Shown: positions 42,206-54,120 of the stretch, one piece after another | Numbering within the stretch: the stretch's first letter is position 1 | Layout: every line of letters starts with the position of its first letter | Origin: Saccopteryx bilineata | Taxonomy: Eukaryota; Chordata; Mammalia; Chiroptera; Emballonuridae | Reading direction: 5' to 3' | Assembly (NCBI RefSeq): GCF_036850765.1 | Contig: NC_089498.1 | Location: forward strand, 48,411,795-48,475,794 | DNA: 64,000 bases | The notes under the pieces: generated by a model | The model's input: the letters and a program-made list of their open reading frames with translations, nothing else | Database searches by the model: none | What the model was told of the DNA's origin: nothing | Translations under genes and position numbers: made by a program

Positions 42206-43201
42206 ATGCCGATAAGAAAGAGGAAATCGAATATTATGGATACAAAAGAAAGAGAGGTAACACAAACAGATGTGGAAAAATCGATGGAGAAAAGACTTAA
42301 CATATTGGAAGCCTTGGAGCTAAATGACAGAGAATTTAAAATAGAAATCTTAAAAATACTCAGAGATATACAAGAAAACACAGAAAGGCAATATAGGGAG
42401 ATCAGAAAACAACTCAATGAACACAAAGAATATATTACCAAGGAAATTGAAACTATAAAAACAAATCAAACAGAAATGAAAAACTCAATTCATGAGCTGA
42501 AAAACGAGGTAACAAGCTTAGCTAACAGAACAGCCCAGATTGAAGATAGGATTAGTGAAATAGAAGACAAACAACTTGAGGCACAACAGAGAGAAGAAGA
42601 AAGAGACTCAAAAATAATAAAAAACGAGAAAGCCCTACAGGAATTGTCTGACTCCATCAGAAAGAATAACATAAGAATAATAGGTATATCATAGGGAGAA
42701 GAGAAAGAAAATGGAATGGAGAATATACTCAAACAAATAATAGACAAGAACTTCCCAAGCCTGTGGAAGGAACTAAAGCCTCAAATTCAAGAAGCAAACA
42801 GAACACCAAGTTTTCTTAACCCCAACAAACCTACTCCAAGGCACATCATAATAAAGATGACACAAACCAATGACAAAGAAAAAATTCTCAAGGCAGCCAG
42901 GGAAAAGAAGAGTACAACATATAAAGGAAGGCCCATTAGATTATCATCAGATTTCTCAGCAGAAACTCTACAAGCTAGAAGAGAGTGGACCCCAATATTT
43001 AAAGCCCTGAAAGAGAGGAACTTTCAGCCAAGAATACTATATCCATCAAAGCTATCCTTCAAGTATGAAGGAGATATAAAAACATTCACAAATACAGAAA
43101 AGATGAGAGAATTTATCAACAGAAAGCCCCCACTCCAGGAAATACTAAGGGGGGTTTTCCAACCAGATTCAAAGAACAAAAGAAAACAACACCACAAGTA
43201 A
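42206..43201 (+). pseudogene. ORF1: L1 ORF1p with one premature stop
   Basis: Same protein as in L1 #1: N-terminal MPIRKRKSNIMDTKEREVTQ, heptad coiled coil (residues ~50-130), then SIRKNNIRIIGIS at the start of the RNA-binding domain. A TAG at 42,692-42,694 follows; downstream the same frame continues GEEKENGMENILKQ to the C-terminal RILYPSKLSFKY part. So a single nonsense codon about 163 codons in interrupts an otherwise open 331-codon frame. It cannot make the full RNA chaperone. Confidence 0.93.
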
Positions 43202-43293
43202 CAGCTCCACCAAGAACACAATAAAACCAAACTTAAACTGTGACAACAAAGGAAATAAAGGGGGGAGAGGATGGAAATTAACAGTAGCAAAGG

Positions 43294-43536
43294 ATGATGA
43301 AGTGCAGAAATACTTATAAGATAGGGTACTACAATGAATATGGTAGGTACCCTTTTCATTACTTAATGGTAACCACCCTTAAAAAAACCACCACAAAAAC
43401 ACTTGACTTAAAAAAGGTAGCAACAGAGGAAAGAAGTATGGAACACAAACAAACAAAAGCAAATGATAGAAAAACAAAAGAGAAGAATCAAACTAGATAC
43501 AAAACTAACAGAAAGCAATTTATAAAATGGCAGTAG
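43294..43536 (+). CDS. inter-ORF frame of L1 #2, 80 codons, possible small ORF
   Basis: Counterpart of the L1 #1 inter-ORF frame: MMKCRNTYKI ... NRKQFIKWQ. It ends TGG CAG TAG across the ORF2 ATG. Open despite ORF1 and ORF2 both being broken in this copy. Highly basic, no domain recognised. Confidence 0.35.
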   Translation: MMKCRNTYKIGYYNEYGRYPFHYLMVTTLKKTTTKTLDLKKVATEERSMEHKQTKANDRKTKEKNQTRYKTNRKQFIKWQ

Positions 43537-46500
43537 GGAACCCACAAGTGTCAATAATTACACTAAATGTAAATGGATTAAACTTACCAATAAAAAGACA
43601 CAGAGTAGTAGAATGGATTAAAAAAGAAAATCCAACTATATGCTGCCTACAAGAAACACATCTAAGCAACAAGGATAAAAACAAATTCAAAGTGAAAGGC
43701 TGGAAAACAATACTCCAAGCAAACAACACCCAAAAAAAAGCAGGTGTAGCAATACTCATATCTAATAATGCTGACTACAAGACAGAAAAAGTACTCAGAG
43801 ACAAAAATGGTCATATCATAATGATTAAGGGGAAGTTGAATCAAGAAGACATAATAATCCTTAATATATATGCACCAAACCAAGGAGCACCAAAATATAT
43901 AAGACAGCTATTGACCTTAAAACAAAAACTAACAAAAATACAATCATACTTGGTGACCTCAATACACCGCTGACGGCTCTAGATCGGTCATCCAAACAGA
44001 GAATCAATAAAGATATAGTGGCCTTAAACGAAATACTAGAACACCTGGATATGATATTCATCTACAGGACACTTCATCCCAAAGCGACAGAGTATACATT
44101 TTTCTCTAGTGTACATGGAACATTCTCAAGAATTGACCATATGTTGGGCCACAAAGACAATATCAGCAAATTTAGAAAAATTGAAATTGTACCAAGCATA
44201 TTTTCTGATCATAAAGCCTTGAAACTAGAATTCAACTGCAAAAAAGAGGGGGAAAAACCCACAAAAATGTGGAAACTAAACAACATATTTCTAAAAAATG
44301 AATGGGTCAAAGAAGAAATAAGCGCAGAAATCAAAAGATATATACAGACAAATGAAAATGAAAATACGACATATCAGAATCTCTGGGATGCAGCAAAAGC
44401 AGTAATAAGCGGAAAGATCATATCACTTCAGGCCTATATGAACAAACAAGAGAGAGCCGAAGTAAACCACTTAACTTCACACCTTAAGGAACTAGAAAAA
44501 GAAGAACAAAGACAACCCAAAACCAGCCGAAGAAAGGAGATAATAAAAATCAGAGCAGAAATAAATGAAATAGAGAACAGAAAAACTATAGAAAAAATCA
44601 ATAAAACAAGGAGCTGGTTCTTTGAAAAGATCAACAAAATTGACAAACCCTTGGCAAGACTCACCAAGGAAAAAAGACACAGGACTCAAATAAATAAAAT
44701 CCAAAATGAAAGAGGAGATATCACCACAGACATCATAGAAATACAAAGAATTATTGTAGAATACTATGAAAAATTATATGCCACCAAATACAACAATCTA
44801 GAAGAAATAGATAAATTCCTAGAACAATACAACCTTCCTAGACTGAGTCATGAAGAAGCAGAAAGCCTAAACAGACCAATCAGCAGGGAGGAAATAGAAA
44901 AAAACTATTAAAAATCTCCCCAAAAATAAAAGTCCAGGCTCAGACGGTTATACTAGTGAATTCTATCAAACATTCAAAGAAGACTTGGTTCCTATTCTAC
45001 TCAAAGTCTTCCAAAAAATTAAAGAAGAAGCAATACTTCCAAACACATTTTATGAGGCCAACATAACCCTCATACCAAAACCTGGCAAGGATGGCACAAA
45101 GAAAGAAAACTACAGACCAATATCTCTAATGAATACAGATGCTAAAATACTAAACAAAATACTGGCAAACCGAATACAACAACATATTAAAAAAATAATA
45201 CATCATGATCAAGTGGGATTCATCCCAGAATCTCAAGGATGGTTCAACATACGCAAAACGGTTAACGTAATACACCATATCAACAAAACAAAGAACAAAA
45301 ACCACATGATCTTATCAATAGATGCAGAAAAGGCTTTTGATAAAATACAACACAATTTTATGTTTAAGACTCTCAACAAAATGGGTATAGAAGGAAAATA
45401 TCTCAACATGATAAAGGCCATATATGATAAACCATCAGCCAACATCCTATTAAACGGCATAAAACTGAGGACTTTCTACCTTAAATCAGGAACAAGACAG
45501 GGTTGTCCACTCTCTCCACTCTTATTCAACGTGGTGCTAGAAGTTCTGGCCAGAGCAATCAGACAAGACAAAGAAATAAAAGGCATCCATATCGGAAAAG
45601 AAGAAGTAAAGGTATCACTTTTTGCTGATGATATGATCCTATACATCGAAAACCCGAAGGACTCCACAAAAAGATTATTAGAAACAATAAACCAATACAG
45701 TAAGGTCGCAGGATACAAAATTAACATACAAAAGTCCATAGCCTTTCCATATGCCAACAATGAAATATTAGAAAACGAACTCAAAAAAATAATCCCCTTC
45801 ACGATTGCAACAAAAAAAATAAAATACCTAGGAATAAACATAACAAAGAATGTAAAGGACCTATATAATGAAAATTACAAAGCATTGTTAAGGGAAATCG
45901 AAAAAGATACAATGAGATGGAAAAATATTCCTTGTTCTTGGATAGGAAGAATAAATATAATCAAAATGGCCATATTACCCAAAGCAATATACAAATTTAA
46001 TGCAATTCCCATCAAAATCCCTATGAGATTTTTTAAAGAAATGGAACAAAAAATCATCAGATTTATATGGAACTATAAAGAACCCCAAATAGCCAAAACA
46101 ATCCTAAGGAAAAAGAATGAAGCTGGGGACATTACAATACCTGACTTTAAACTATATTATAGGGCCACGATAATCAAAACAGCATGGTATTGGCAAAAAA
46201 ATAGACACTCAGACCAATGGAACAGAATAGAAAGCCCAGAAATAAAACCACATATATATGGTCAAATAATCTTTGATAAAGGGGCCAACAACACACAATG
46301 GAGAAAAGAAAGCCTCTTCAACAAATGGTGTTGGGAAAACTGGAAAGCCACATGCAAAAGAATGAAACTCGACTACAGCCTGTCCCCGTGTACTAAAATT
46401 AATTCAAAATGGATCAAAGACCTAAATATAAGACCTGAAACAATAAAGTACATAGAATAGAAGAAGACATAGGTACTAAAATCATGGACCTGGGTTTTAA

Positions 46501-47352
46501 AGAACATTTTATGAACTTGACTCCAATGGCAAGAGAAGTGAAGGCAAAGATAAATGAATGGGACTACATCAGAATTAAAAGTTTTTGCTCAGCAAGAGAA
46601 ACTGATATCAAAATAAACAGCCAACTATATGGGAACTGATATTTTCAAACGACAGCTCAGATAAGGGCCTAATATCCAAAATTTACAAAGAACTCATAAA
46701 ACTCAACAACAAACAAACAAACAATCCAATAAAAAAATGGGAAGAGGACATGAACAGACACTTCTCCCAGGAAGAGATACAAATGGCCAACAGATATATG
46801 AAAAGATGCTCACCTTCATTAGTTATGAGAGAAATGCAAATCAAAACTACAATGAGATACCACCTCACTCCTGTTAGATTAGCTATTATCAACAAGACGG
46901 GTAATAGCAAATGTTGGAGAGGCTGTGGAGAAAAAGGAACCCTCATTCACTGTTGGTGGGACTGTAAAGTAGTACAACCATTATGGAGGAAAGTATGGTG
47001 GTTCCTCAAAAAACTGAAAATAGAACTACCTTATGACCCAGCAATCCCTCTACTGGGTATATACCCCAAAACCTCAGAAACATTGATACATGAAGACACA
47101 TGTAGCCCCATGTTCATTGCAGCACTGTTCACAGTGGCCAAGACATGGAAACAACCAAAAAGCCCTTCAATAGAAGACTGGATAAAGAAGATGTGGCACA
47201 TATACACTATGGAATACTACTCAGCCATAAGAAATGATGACATCAGATCATTTACAGCAAAATGGTGGGATCTTGATAACATTATAAGGAGTGAAATAAG
47301 CAAATCAGAAAAAAACAAGAACTACATGATTCCATACATTGGTGGAACATAA
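43527..47352 (+). pseudogene. ORF2: L1 ORF2p, several frameshifts
   Basis: The pieces follow the intact ORF2 of L1 #1: endonuclease start [19 protein letters not shown] to about 43,910; endonuclease end and thumb/palm start 44,018-44,911; reverse transcriptase with [12 protein letters not shown] and FADDMILYI 44,985-46,460; cysteine-motif end 46,750-47,352 ([17 protein letters not shown]). Breaks I can place: a lost base near 43,913, an extra A in the A-run near 44,901, a 5-nt duplication (TAGAA) near 46,455 and a stop/small deletion between 46,600 and 46,640. No active enzyme can be made. Confidence 0.93.
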
Positions 47353-47396
47353 AAATGAGACTAAGAGACATGGACAAGAGTGTGGTGGTTACCAAG

Positions 47397-47465
47397 GGTG
47401 GGGGGGGGAGGGAGGACATGGGAGGGAGGGAGGGAGAGAGTTAGGGGGAGGGGGAGGGGCACAGA
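47397..47465 (+). other. G-rich 3'-UTR tract of L1 #2
   Basis: Successive G-runs (GGGTGGGGGGGGGAGGG, GGGAGGGAGGGAGGG, GGGGGAGGGGGAGGGG) in sense orientation, the counterpart of the L1 #1 tract. Confidence 0.75.
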
Positions 47466-47601
47466 GAACTAGATAGAGGGTGGCGGAGGACAATCTGACT
47501 TTGGGCGAGGGGTTTGCAACATAATTTGATGACAAAATAACCTAGACATGTTTTCTTTGAATATATGTACCCTGATTTATTAATGTCATCCCATTACCAT
47601 T

Positions 47602-47607
47602 AATAAA
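47602..47607 (+). terminator. L1 #2 polyadenylation signal AATAAA
   Basis: AATAAA in TTAATAAAAATTTATT just before the A-tail. Confidence 0.6.
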
Positions 47608-47633
47608 AATTTATTAAAAAAAAAAAAAAAAAA

Positions 47634-47645
47634 GAAAACGTGGGG
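47634..47645. repeat. target-site duplication of L1 #2, right copy
   Basis: GAAAACGTGGGG, identical to 39,819-39,830. Confidence 0.9.
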
Positions 47646-48400
47646 AGTCCCAACTCATGTACCAATTGTGTAAAAACTGTCTTCAAATGAGTTTGCTCTC
47701 TGTTTATTCCCAAAATGATTACATAGGTTTTGCTCTCTCTCTAAAATTAATGGGTAGTCTTAATCTGGTTTAGTGTTGACTTGCAAGATAACAACAACTA
47801 GTTGTGCTTCTACAAGCAGCACACGCCTTATTAGGAACGATGTTCTGAGTATGCTTGCGCAATTGGCGTGCTCACGTATTCTCTCTCTCTTTCAAGTCAA
47901 GTATCATTTTTTGTGTTCTTTACATCTCTTTGAAATCCAGCATTTACAGATCTGAGGTATGAGCCTAGTATTTACTATTGATAGATAAATCTTTATATTA
48001 GCATTATTTTCAACAGAGTAAAAATATATGAAGTACAGGCAATGGCAACACTCTCCTTGCTTACTACTCCAAAATTATTACAGGAACCACTTTCTGCATG
48101 TGACTTGACAGAGCCTCTTTGCTCAACTTCAGCTATCAGCATTTGGGATCCTACTGCCTCCAAAAAGGGAATTTACTGCAGAAATTTGCCTCTTATGATG
48201 GGATAAAAATCTCCATCTCCTGCTTGACTAGATGTTTATCTTCAAAAAACATATACAAGGGAAGACAGGTCTTAATGAATTTAAAACAATTCTGACCTCC
48301 ATCAAAGGCAACATTGTTGGATTTGATTGCAAACAATCCCTGTGTTTAAGAGGGGGGTGGGGAAACAAGTAACAAAGTCAACAGTTCAGCCATACAGAGT
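47646..48400. other. unique sequence
   Basis: No gene or repeat named; it continues the unique DNA interrupted by L1 #2 at 39,830. Confidence 0.4.
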
Positions 48401-48408
48401 GGTTAGAC

Positions 48409-48817
48409 CAGGGGTCCCCAAACTTTTTACACAGGGGGCCAGTTCACTGTCCCTCAGACCGTTGGAGGGCCAGACTATAAAAAAAAAACTATGAACAAAT
48501 CCCTATGCACACTGCACATATCTTATTTTAAAGTTAAAAAAAAACAACAAGAACAAATACAATATTTAAAATAAAGAACAAGTAAATTTAAATCAACAAG
48601 CTGACCAGTATTTCAATGGGAACTATGGGCCTGCTTTTAGCTAATGAGATGGTCAATATCCGGTTCCATATTTGTCACTGCTAGCCGTAACAAGTGATAT
48701 GTGCTCCTCTCACTGTCCACCAATGAAAGAGGTACCCTTCCAGAAGTGCGGCGGGGGCTGGATAAATGGCCTCAGGGGGCCGCATGTGGCCCGCGGGCCG
48801 TAGTTTGGGGACCCCTG
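48409..48817. mobile_element. non-autonomous hAT element, 409 bp
   Basis: Terminal inverted repeat CAGGGGTCCCCAAAC / GTTTGGGGACCCCTG, perfect. Host duplication GGTTAGAC (48,401-48,408 and 48,818-48,825) is a perfect 8-bp TSD. Inside, GGGCCAGTTCACTGTCCC and the CGCATGTGGCCCGCGGGCC end are typical of the family. No transposase. The perfect ends argue for a recent insertion. Confidence 0.92.
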
Positions 48818-49024
48818 GGTTAGACCCAAAGGCAGCACAATTTCACAGGCTTCATTTAATCACCAGTAGAGGAAATGTTGCTATGGAGAGCAGAGAGTAT
48901 GTCTGTGTCATTAGAGTTGATGATTGAAGTGAGGAATAGAGTGACGAAATAAAATGGAGTTTCTATAGTCATGCTGCTCAAGTCGAGTAGGTTAGGGTAT
49001 GAGGAAACAATTCCATTTTTATTT

Positions 49025-49187
49025 TATTTTATTTATTTTTTTAATTTATTGATTTTAGTAAAAGAGGAAGGGAGGGAGAGAGGCAGGAACACAGATCTGT
49101 TCCTGTATGTGTCCTGAGCAGGGATTGAACTGGCAACCTCTCCACTTCAGAACAATGCTCCAACAAACCGAGCTACCTGGCCAGGGC
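49025..49187 (-). mobile_element. Ves-like bat SINE
   Basis: Minus strand: CCCTGGCCAGGTAGCTCGGT head, TTGGAGC, GTTCAATCCCTGCTCAGGACACATACAGGAACAG, then TC-rich tail and A-rich end. This is the widespread bat Ves arrangement. Confidence 0.8.
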
Positions 49188-49901
49188 AACAATTCCATTT
49201 CTGATTTAATTACCCAGGGAGCTTAAATGTTTGAAATTCACAGTGCTTCTGCAATGCATCATTACCCCCTTTATGACTAAGGAAGAATGTTCCCATATCC
49301 ATACCACCTGACATGCATTTTCCAAACCAGAGGTCCCAGATTACATCAGTCCAAAGGCTAAGAATGCAGGACTGATTCCTCTCAAGAATATGCTTTTTGC
49401 TATAAGAACCCTCAAGCTTTTCTTCCTTCTTTGGAATACTCTGAGTATTGCCTCGTGTTTACCAAGGCCTCGTGTTTCCAAACCCTAAGACCCTTGAATA
49501 AATCTTTGTCATTCATTTCTAGCCAAAACCTCCTGATTTTATTTATGCTATGTCAACATTAATGATGTCAGCATTGTGGAGATCCAAAAATACTCCGCTT
49601 CAATTCTGGCTCTCCCCTTGGATTACGCAAGGTAACTGCTTGAGCCTTTTGTGCTGTACTGTCTTCCCGATGGCTCAGGGATTCCAATGGTGAGTTCTCC
49701 CAGGTCAGAGCCTTTCTTTTTTGGTTGAATGTAAAAGCTTTGATTCTTGAATGTTCTGATACCATTTTCTATAATACAGTGTCCACTGCTTAAATCTGTT
49801 ACAAAAGAACATTTATTATTCTGGAATGCCAGCTAGATTTCTGGTTCATCCACATGTTAAATAGGCCTAATTAGTTTAATATCCTCCTTTTATAAAGAAC
49901 C
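49188..49901. other. unique sequence
   Basis: No gene or repeat named. Confidence 0.4.
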
Positions 49902-49916
49902 CCTTTTTATTTTTTT

Positions 49917-49958
49917 ATAATTTTTTAAAGATTTTATTTATTCATTATAGAGAGAGGG

Positions 49959-49998
<40 letters not shown>

Positions 49999-50128
49999 AA
50001 GAGAAGGGGGAGGAATAGGAAGCATCAACTCCCATATGTGGCTTGACCAGGCAAGCCCAGGGTTTTGAACCAGCAACCTCAGCGTTTCCAGGTTGACACT
50101 TTATCCACTGCGCCACCACAGGTCAGGC
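49917..50128 (-). mobile_element. SINE family B
   Basis: Minus strand: GCCTGACCTGTGGTGGCGCAG, GGATAAAGTGTCAACC, CTTGCCTGGTCAAGCC, (TC)n and A-rich tail. TSD TAAAGAACCCCTTTT at 49,902-49,916 and 50,129-50,143. Confidence 0.9.
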
Positions 50129-50174
50129 TAAAGAACCCCTTTTTCAAGGATGTCTTTTACAGTTTCAGAGATAA

Positions 50175-50341
50175 AAGTTTTTAGCTTTATTTTATTGATT
50201 TAAGAGAGAGAGAGAAAGCAGGGAGAAAAAGAGAGAGAGAAACATCAATCTGTTTCTGTATATGTCCTGACTTGGGATCCAGTTGACAACCTTTTGCTTA
50301 TCAGGAGGACATTTTAACCAGCCCAGCTATCTGCCTAGGGC
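50175..50341 (-). mobile_element. Ves-like bat SINE, diverged
   Basis: Minus strand head CCCTAGGCAGATAGCTGGGC, CAACTGGATCCC, AGGACATATACAGAAACAG, and TC-rich tail. Confidence 0.65.
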
Positions 50342-50585
50342 TCAGAGATCAAGGGTTTAAAACACTTGGTCAAATAGAATTATAGGTCACTGTGAAACAA
50401 TACTTAGTTGTCCATTTAATCATGGTGACAAAGATTTCAAGCAAGCAGAGAAAGTTAAATAGCTATAAGCAAAATTTAGCTCTTTTAATATTAAAACTTG
50501 GTTTACCTAAACAATCAAAAAATCTAAAGATACAGAGCACAAGAAATAATCTTAATACAACACAAAATCTTTGCTTTTGCTTTAA
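50342..50585. other. unique sequence
   Basis: No gene or repeat named. Confidence 0.35.
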
Positions 50586-50589
50586 AATC

Positions 50590-50735
50590 TCTTATTAAGA
50601 GCACATCAATGCAATATATATATCATGTATCATAGTAATGTATAGTTGAAACTTATGTATTGATCTTATTAACCAATGTCACCTTAATAAGTTTAATTGA
50701 AATATAGTTAACATTACTTTCTAAAAAAAAAAACA
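50590..50735 (+). repeat. old L1 3'-UTR remnant
   Basis: GAAACTTATGTATTGATCTTATTAACCAATGTCACC and AATAAGTTTAATTGAAA correspond to the sense-strand L1 3'-UTR end also seen (reverse) at 1335-1500. Confidence 0.5.
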
Positions 50736-51009
50736 TCAATAGTACAAAAAACTTTTGTCTTTTTGACAGAAAAAAACCAAACTCTAATCTTACTTTTGAT
50801 ATTTAAATTAATTTATGTAATATAATTCAATTCATTTTAATCTTATTTAGCTGACCACACATAAAATTCTCAAGTTTGTCTTTCACAAACCTTCTACAAC
50901 TTTCTTTGATCCTCTTAGTTTCTTTCTTCTTATTCATTCAGAAATAACTAACTTATTTTAGAAAAATACATTTTCTTTCAATTTTCTTAGAAATACATTT
51001 CCAAGGACA

Positions 51010-51165
51010 AATATACAGTGAATAGAAAATGATTTGACTTTGGGTGATGGGCACATAACATAATCAACAGTTCAAATGCTATAGAAATGTTCACCTGAAA
51101 CATATGTACTTTTATTGATCAATCTCACCCCATAAATTTAATTTCAGAAAAAAAATTTAAAAATA
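51010..51165 (+). repeat. L1 3'-UTR remnant
   Basis: GATTTGACTTTGGGTGATGGGCACATAAC, GTTCACCTGAAACATATGTAC and TTATTGATCAATCTCACCCC match the 3' UTR end of L1 #2 (ACTTTGGGCGAGGGGTTTGCAAC, GAATATATGTACC, ATTAATGTCATCCC). Confidence 0.65.
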
Positions 51166-51171
51166 CATTTC

Positions 51172-51243
51172 CAACTTGACCAGGCGGTGGTGCAGTGGAT
51201 AGAGCATCATACTGGGACATGGAGGACCCCGGTTCTATTTACA

Positions 51244-51293
<50 letters not shown>

Positions 51294-51309
51294 CCTATCT
51301 ATCTATCAT
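51172..51309 (+). mobile_element. truncated SINE C head followed by (ATCT)n
   Basis: CTTGACCAGGCGGTGGTGCAG, TGGATAGAGCATCATACTGGG and GGACCCCGGTTC are the tRNA-like head. After 51,242 about 16 ATCT units follow, a tetranucleotide microsatellite, in place of the rest of the SINE. Confidence 0.85.
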
Positions 51310-51314
51310 CTATC

Positions 51315-52930
51315 ATCTGACATTTTCTTTATCCATTTATCTATTGTTGGGCACTTAAATTGCTCCCATCTGACTTGGCTGTTGTAATTACTGCTGCAAT
51401 AAACATGGGGTGTATGTATGTTTTTGAGTTAGTATTTTTTGTGTTTTTTTTATAAGTACCCAGAGGTAGAATTTCTGGGTCATATAATGGTTCTTTTTTC
51501 AATATTTTGTGAAACCTCCATACCGTTTTCCATAGTGGTTGCACCAATTTACATTCTCATCAACAGTGCACAAGGGCTCCCTTTTCTTCACATCCTTGCC
51601 AAGACTTGGTATTTCTTACTTGTTGGATAGTAGTCACTTTAACAGGTGTAAAGTGGTATCTCACCATAGTTTCATTTATTTCCCTGACAATTAGTTATAT
51701 TGAGCATCTTTTCATATAGCAGTTGGCCATATGCATGTCTTCTTTGAAAAAATGTCTTTTCAGATCCTAAAGCCATTTAAAAGTCAGATTTCTGCCTGAC
51801 CAGGTAGCACAGTGGATAGAGCATTGAACTGGGACGCAGAGGACCCAAGTTTGAAACCCCAAGGTCATTGGCTTGAGTGCGGGCTCACCAGTTTGATTGA
51901 GCATGGGGTCACTGACTTAAGCAAGGGATCACTCAGTCTGCTATAGTCTCTCAGTCAAGGCACATATAAGAAAGCAATCAATGAACAACTAAGGAGCCAC
52001 AACGAAGAACTGATGCTTCTCATCTCTATCCCTTCCTGTCTATCTGTCCCTCTCTCTGTCTTTCTCTGTCTCTGTCATAGAAAACAAACAAACAAACAAA
52101 CAAACAAAAGCCAATCAGATTGCTTGTTTTTTTGCTGTTAAGTTGTATGGGTTCTTTATATAGTTTAGATATTAACTGTTTATTGGTTATATGATTTGCA
52201 ATTATTTTCTTCCATTAAGTAGGTTGCCTTTTCATTTTGTTGATTGTTTTTATTGCTGTGCAGAAGCTTTTTAGTTTGATGTAGTAACAATTGTTTATAT
52301 TTGCTTTTGTTGTCTTTTATTTTTGTGTCAAATCTAAAAAATCATCACCAAGACTGAGTTTGCTGCTTATGTTTTACTTTAGGAATTTTATGGTTTTAGT
52401 ATTTACTTTAAAGTCTTTAATCCTTTTGAGTTAATTTTTGTGTATGGTGTAAATTGTGATCTGGTTTCATCTTTTTCATGTAACTGTCCAGTTTTCCCAA
52501 CACCATTTATATATTGAAGGGATTGTCCTTTCCCCATTATTTATTCTTAGCTTTTTGATAATAAATTGACTAACATATATGTCTGTTTCTTATACCAGTA
52601 CCATACTGTTTTAATTACTATAGCTTTGTAGTATAGATTGAAATCAGAAAGCATGATGTTTCCAGGGTTTATTCTTTGTCAAAATTGCCTTGACTATTCA
52701 GGGTCTTTTGTGGTCCCATACAGATTTTAGGATTGTTTGTCCTATTCCTGTGAAAACTGCCATGGTATTTTGATATGGATTACATTGAATCAGTAGATTT
52801 CTTTAGTACAGACATTTTAACAATATCAAAATGAGCATGGAATATTTTTTCATGTGTATTTTCTTCTATTTCTTTCATCAATATCTTATAGTTTCCAGTG
52901 AGTTTGATTTTAAATACTGGAGCAAAATAA
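51315..52930 (-). pseudogene. L1 ORF2 remnant, minus strand, split by SINE C
   Basis: On the minus strand there is broken L1 ORF2 sequence from the RT-thumb area to the C-terminus. The frame at 51,341-51,547 reads MVQPLWKTVWRFHKI, LYDPEILPLGTY and HPMFIAAVIT, the stretch after the cysteine motif. SINE C (51,794-52,110) interrupts it. Confidence 0.75.
51794..52110 (+). mobile_element. SINE family C, nearly full length
   Basis: GCCTGACCAGGTAGCACAGTGG, ATAGAGCATTGAACTGG, GTTTGAAACCCCAAGG, CTTGAGTGCGGGCTC, AATCAATGAACAACTAAGG, CTTCTCATCTC, CTGTC words, and an (AAAC)n tail at 52,084-52,110. Confidence 0.88.
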
Positions 52931-53770
52931 AAATATTGATGGAGAAATAGATAAAATAAAGCATTGGAAAATTAATAATTTTTGGATCTTGGTGATTAAT
53001 AGAGTTTTTTTTTTTACTATTCTCTCTATTTATGGGAATATCTAGCTCCTCTATGATTTTAAAAGTTTTCTATGATAAAAATATTTTAAATAAAGTCTTC
53101 TATCTATAACTGTTTCTTTCACAAAGCTTTGTCCTGGACTTGCTTTTTTTTTTTTCCTTTAAGAAACAGTCTACATTTTGTGCCTGGGTGATCTCAATCC
53201 TGTTCACAGCTTCTACCATCAGTTCAACTCTTACTTGGATTATTGTAAGTTTTAAAGCTTCTCTGCCTGTTTTCAATGTATATAACTTCTTTTCTGTAGC
53301 TGGAATAATTTTTCTAAGATGAAATCATATTATATATGCATTTATTTCATCAAAAATATTGATCTGACTATATAATCATAATCATATAATATAGAATCCA
53401 TATTATTTAGGTTTAATTTCCCACTGTCCAAATCACATTATAAAGTGATTCATGCATATCAGTTTCTAGAATACATATCTTATTAATTACTTTATTTTGT
53501 TTGACTCTTTTCAGCTTTATGGACACTGTAATTTTTTTTTTAATATAACCTCTGTCTGGATCCCAGGAATTCTTTATTCTTCCTGTGTTACTCTTCTCAA
53601 ACTAAAACTTGCTCCAAATTCTTTTAATACATTTTTCCTGACTCATTTTTCTTTTCCTCTAACTCCAGACATTTGAGTTCCTTTATTCTTCACTCCTATT
53701 GTTCTCTAAGCTCTATGTATCACACCTTTCCAAGCAAAGACACTCATTTGATTATTGAGTATAATATAAT
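52931..53770. other. unique sequence
   Basis: AT-rich; no gene named. A possible L2 scrap at 53,540-53,740 is too weak to call. Confidence 0.35.
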
Positions 53771-53774
53771 TCAC

Positions 53775-54080
53775 TTTAGCTTTATTTTAAAGATATAATA
53801 GGTATATAACACTACATTAGTTTCGGTTACAACATAATGATTCAATATTTGTACATATTGAGAAATGATCAATACAATGTCTAGTTAATATCCATCCCCA
53901 TACATAGTTAATTTCTTTTTCTTATAATGAAAACTTCTAAGAAATATTCTCTTAGTAACTTTCAAATATAGACTGTTGTATTGTAAACTATAGCCAACAT
54001 GCTTTACATTACTTGCTCAGGACTTAATTATTTTATAACTAGAAGTTTGTACCTTTTGACCAAACTGTTGAACAACAACA
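53775..54080 (-). repeat. old L1-type remnant
   Basis: GTTACAACATAATGATTCAATATTTGTACATATTG, AACTATAGCCAACATGC and ACTAGAAGTTTGTACCTTTTGACC follow the order of a mammalian L1M 3'-region (orientation not certain). Confidence 0.35.
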
Positions 54081-54120
54081 AAAACAAATAAACAAATAAA
54101 AAAACAGGTGTGTATAAAGC

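Larger units (their letters stand above)
39831..47633 (+). mobile_element. full-length LINE-1 (L1 #2)
   Basis: A 7.8-kb element on the plus strand: 5' UTR to 42,205, ORF1 42,206-43,201, inter-ORF region of 325 bp, ORF2 43,527-47,352, G-rich 3' UTR, AATAAA at 47,602-47,607 and poly-A to 47,633. The 12-bp TSD is GAAAACGTGGGG. It is older than L1 #1, since both ORFs are broken and the CRE is decayed. Confidence 0.97.

Noticed and set aside
42202..46057. Minus-strand open frames of 60-121 codons
   Set aside because: Antisense shadows of L1 #2 ORF1 and ORF2; rich in L, I, F, S as expected from A-rich sense DNA.
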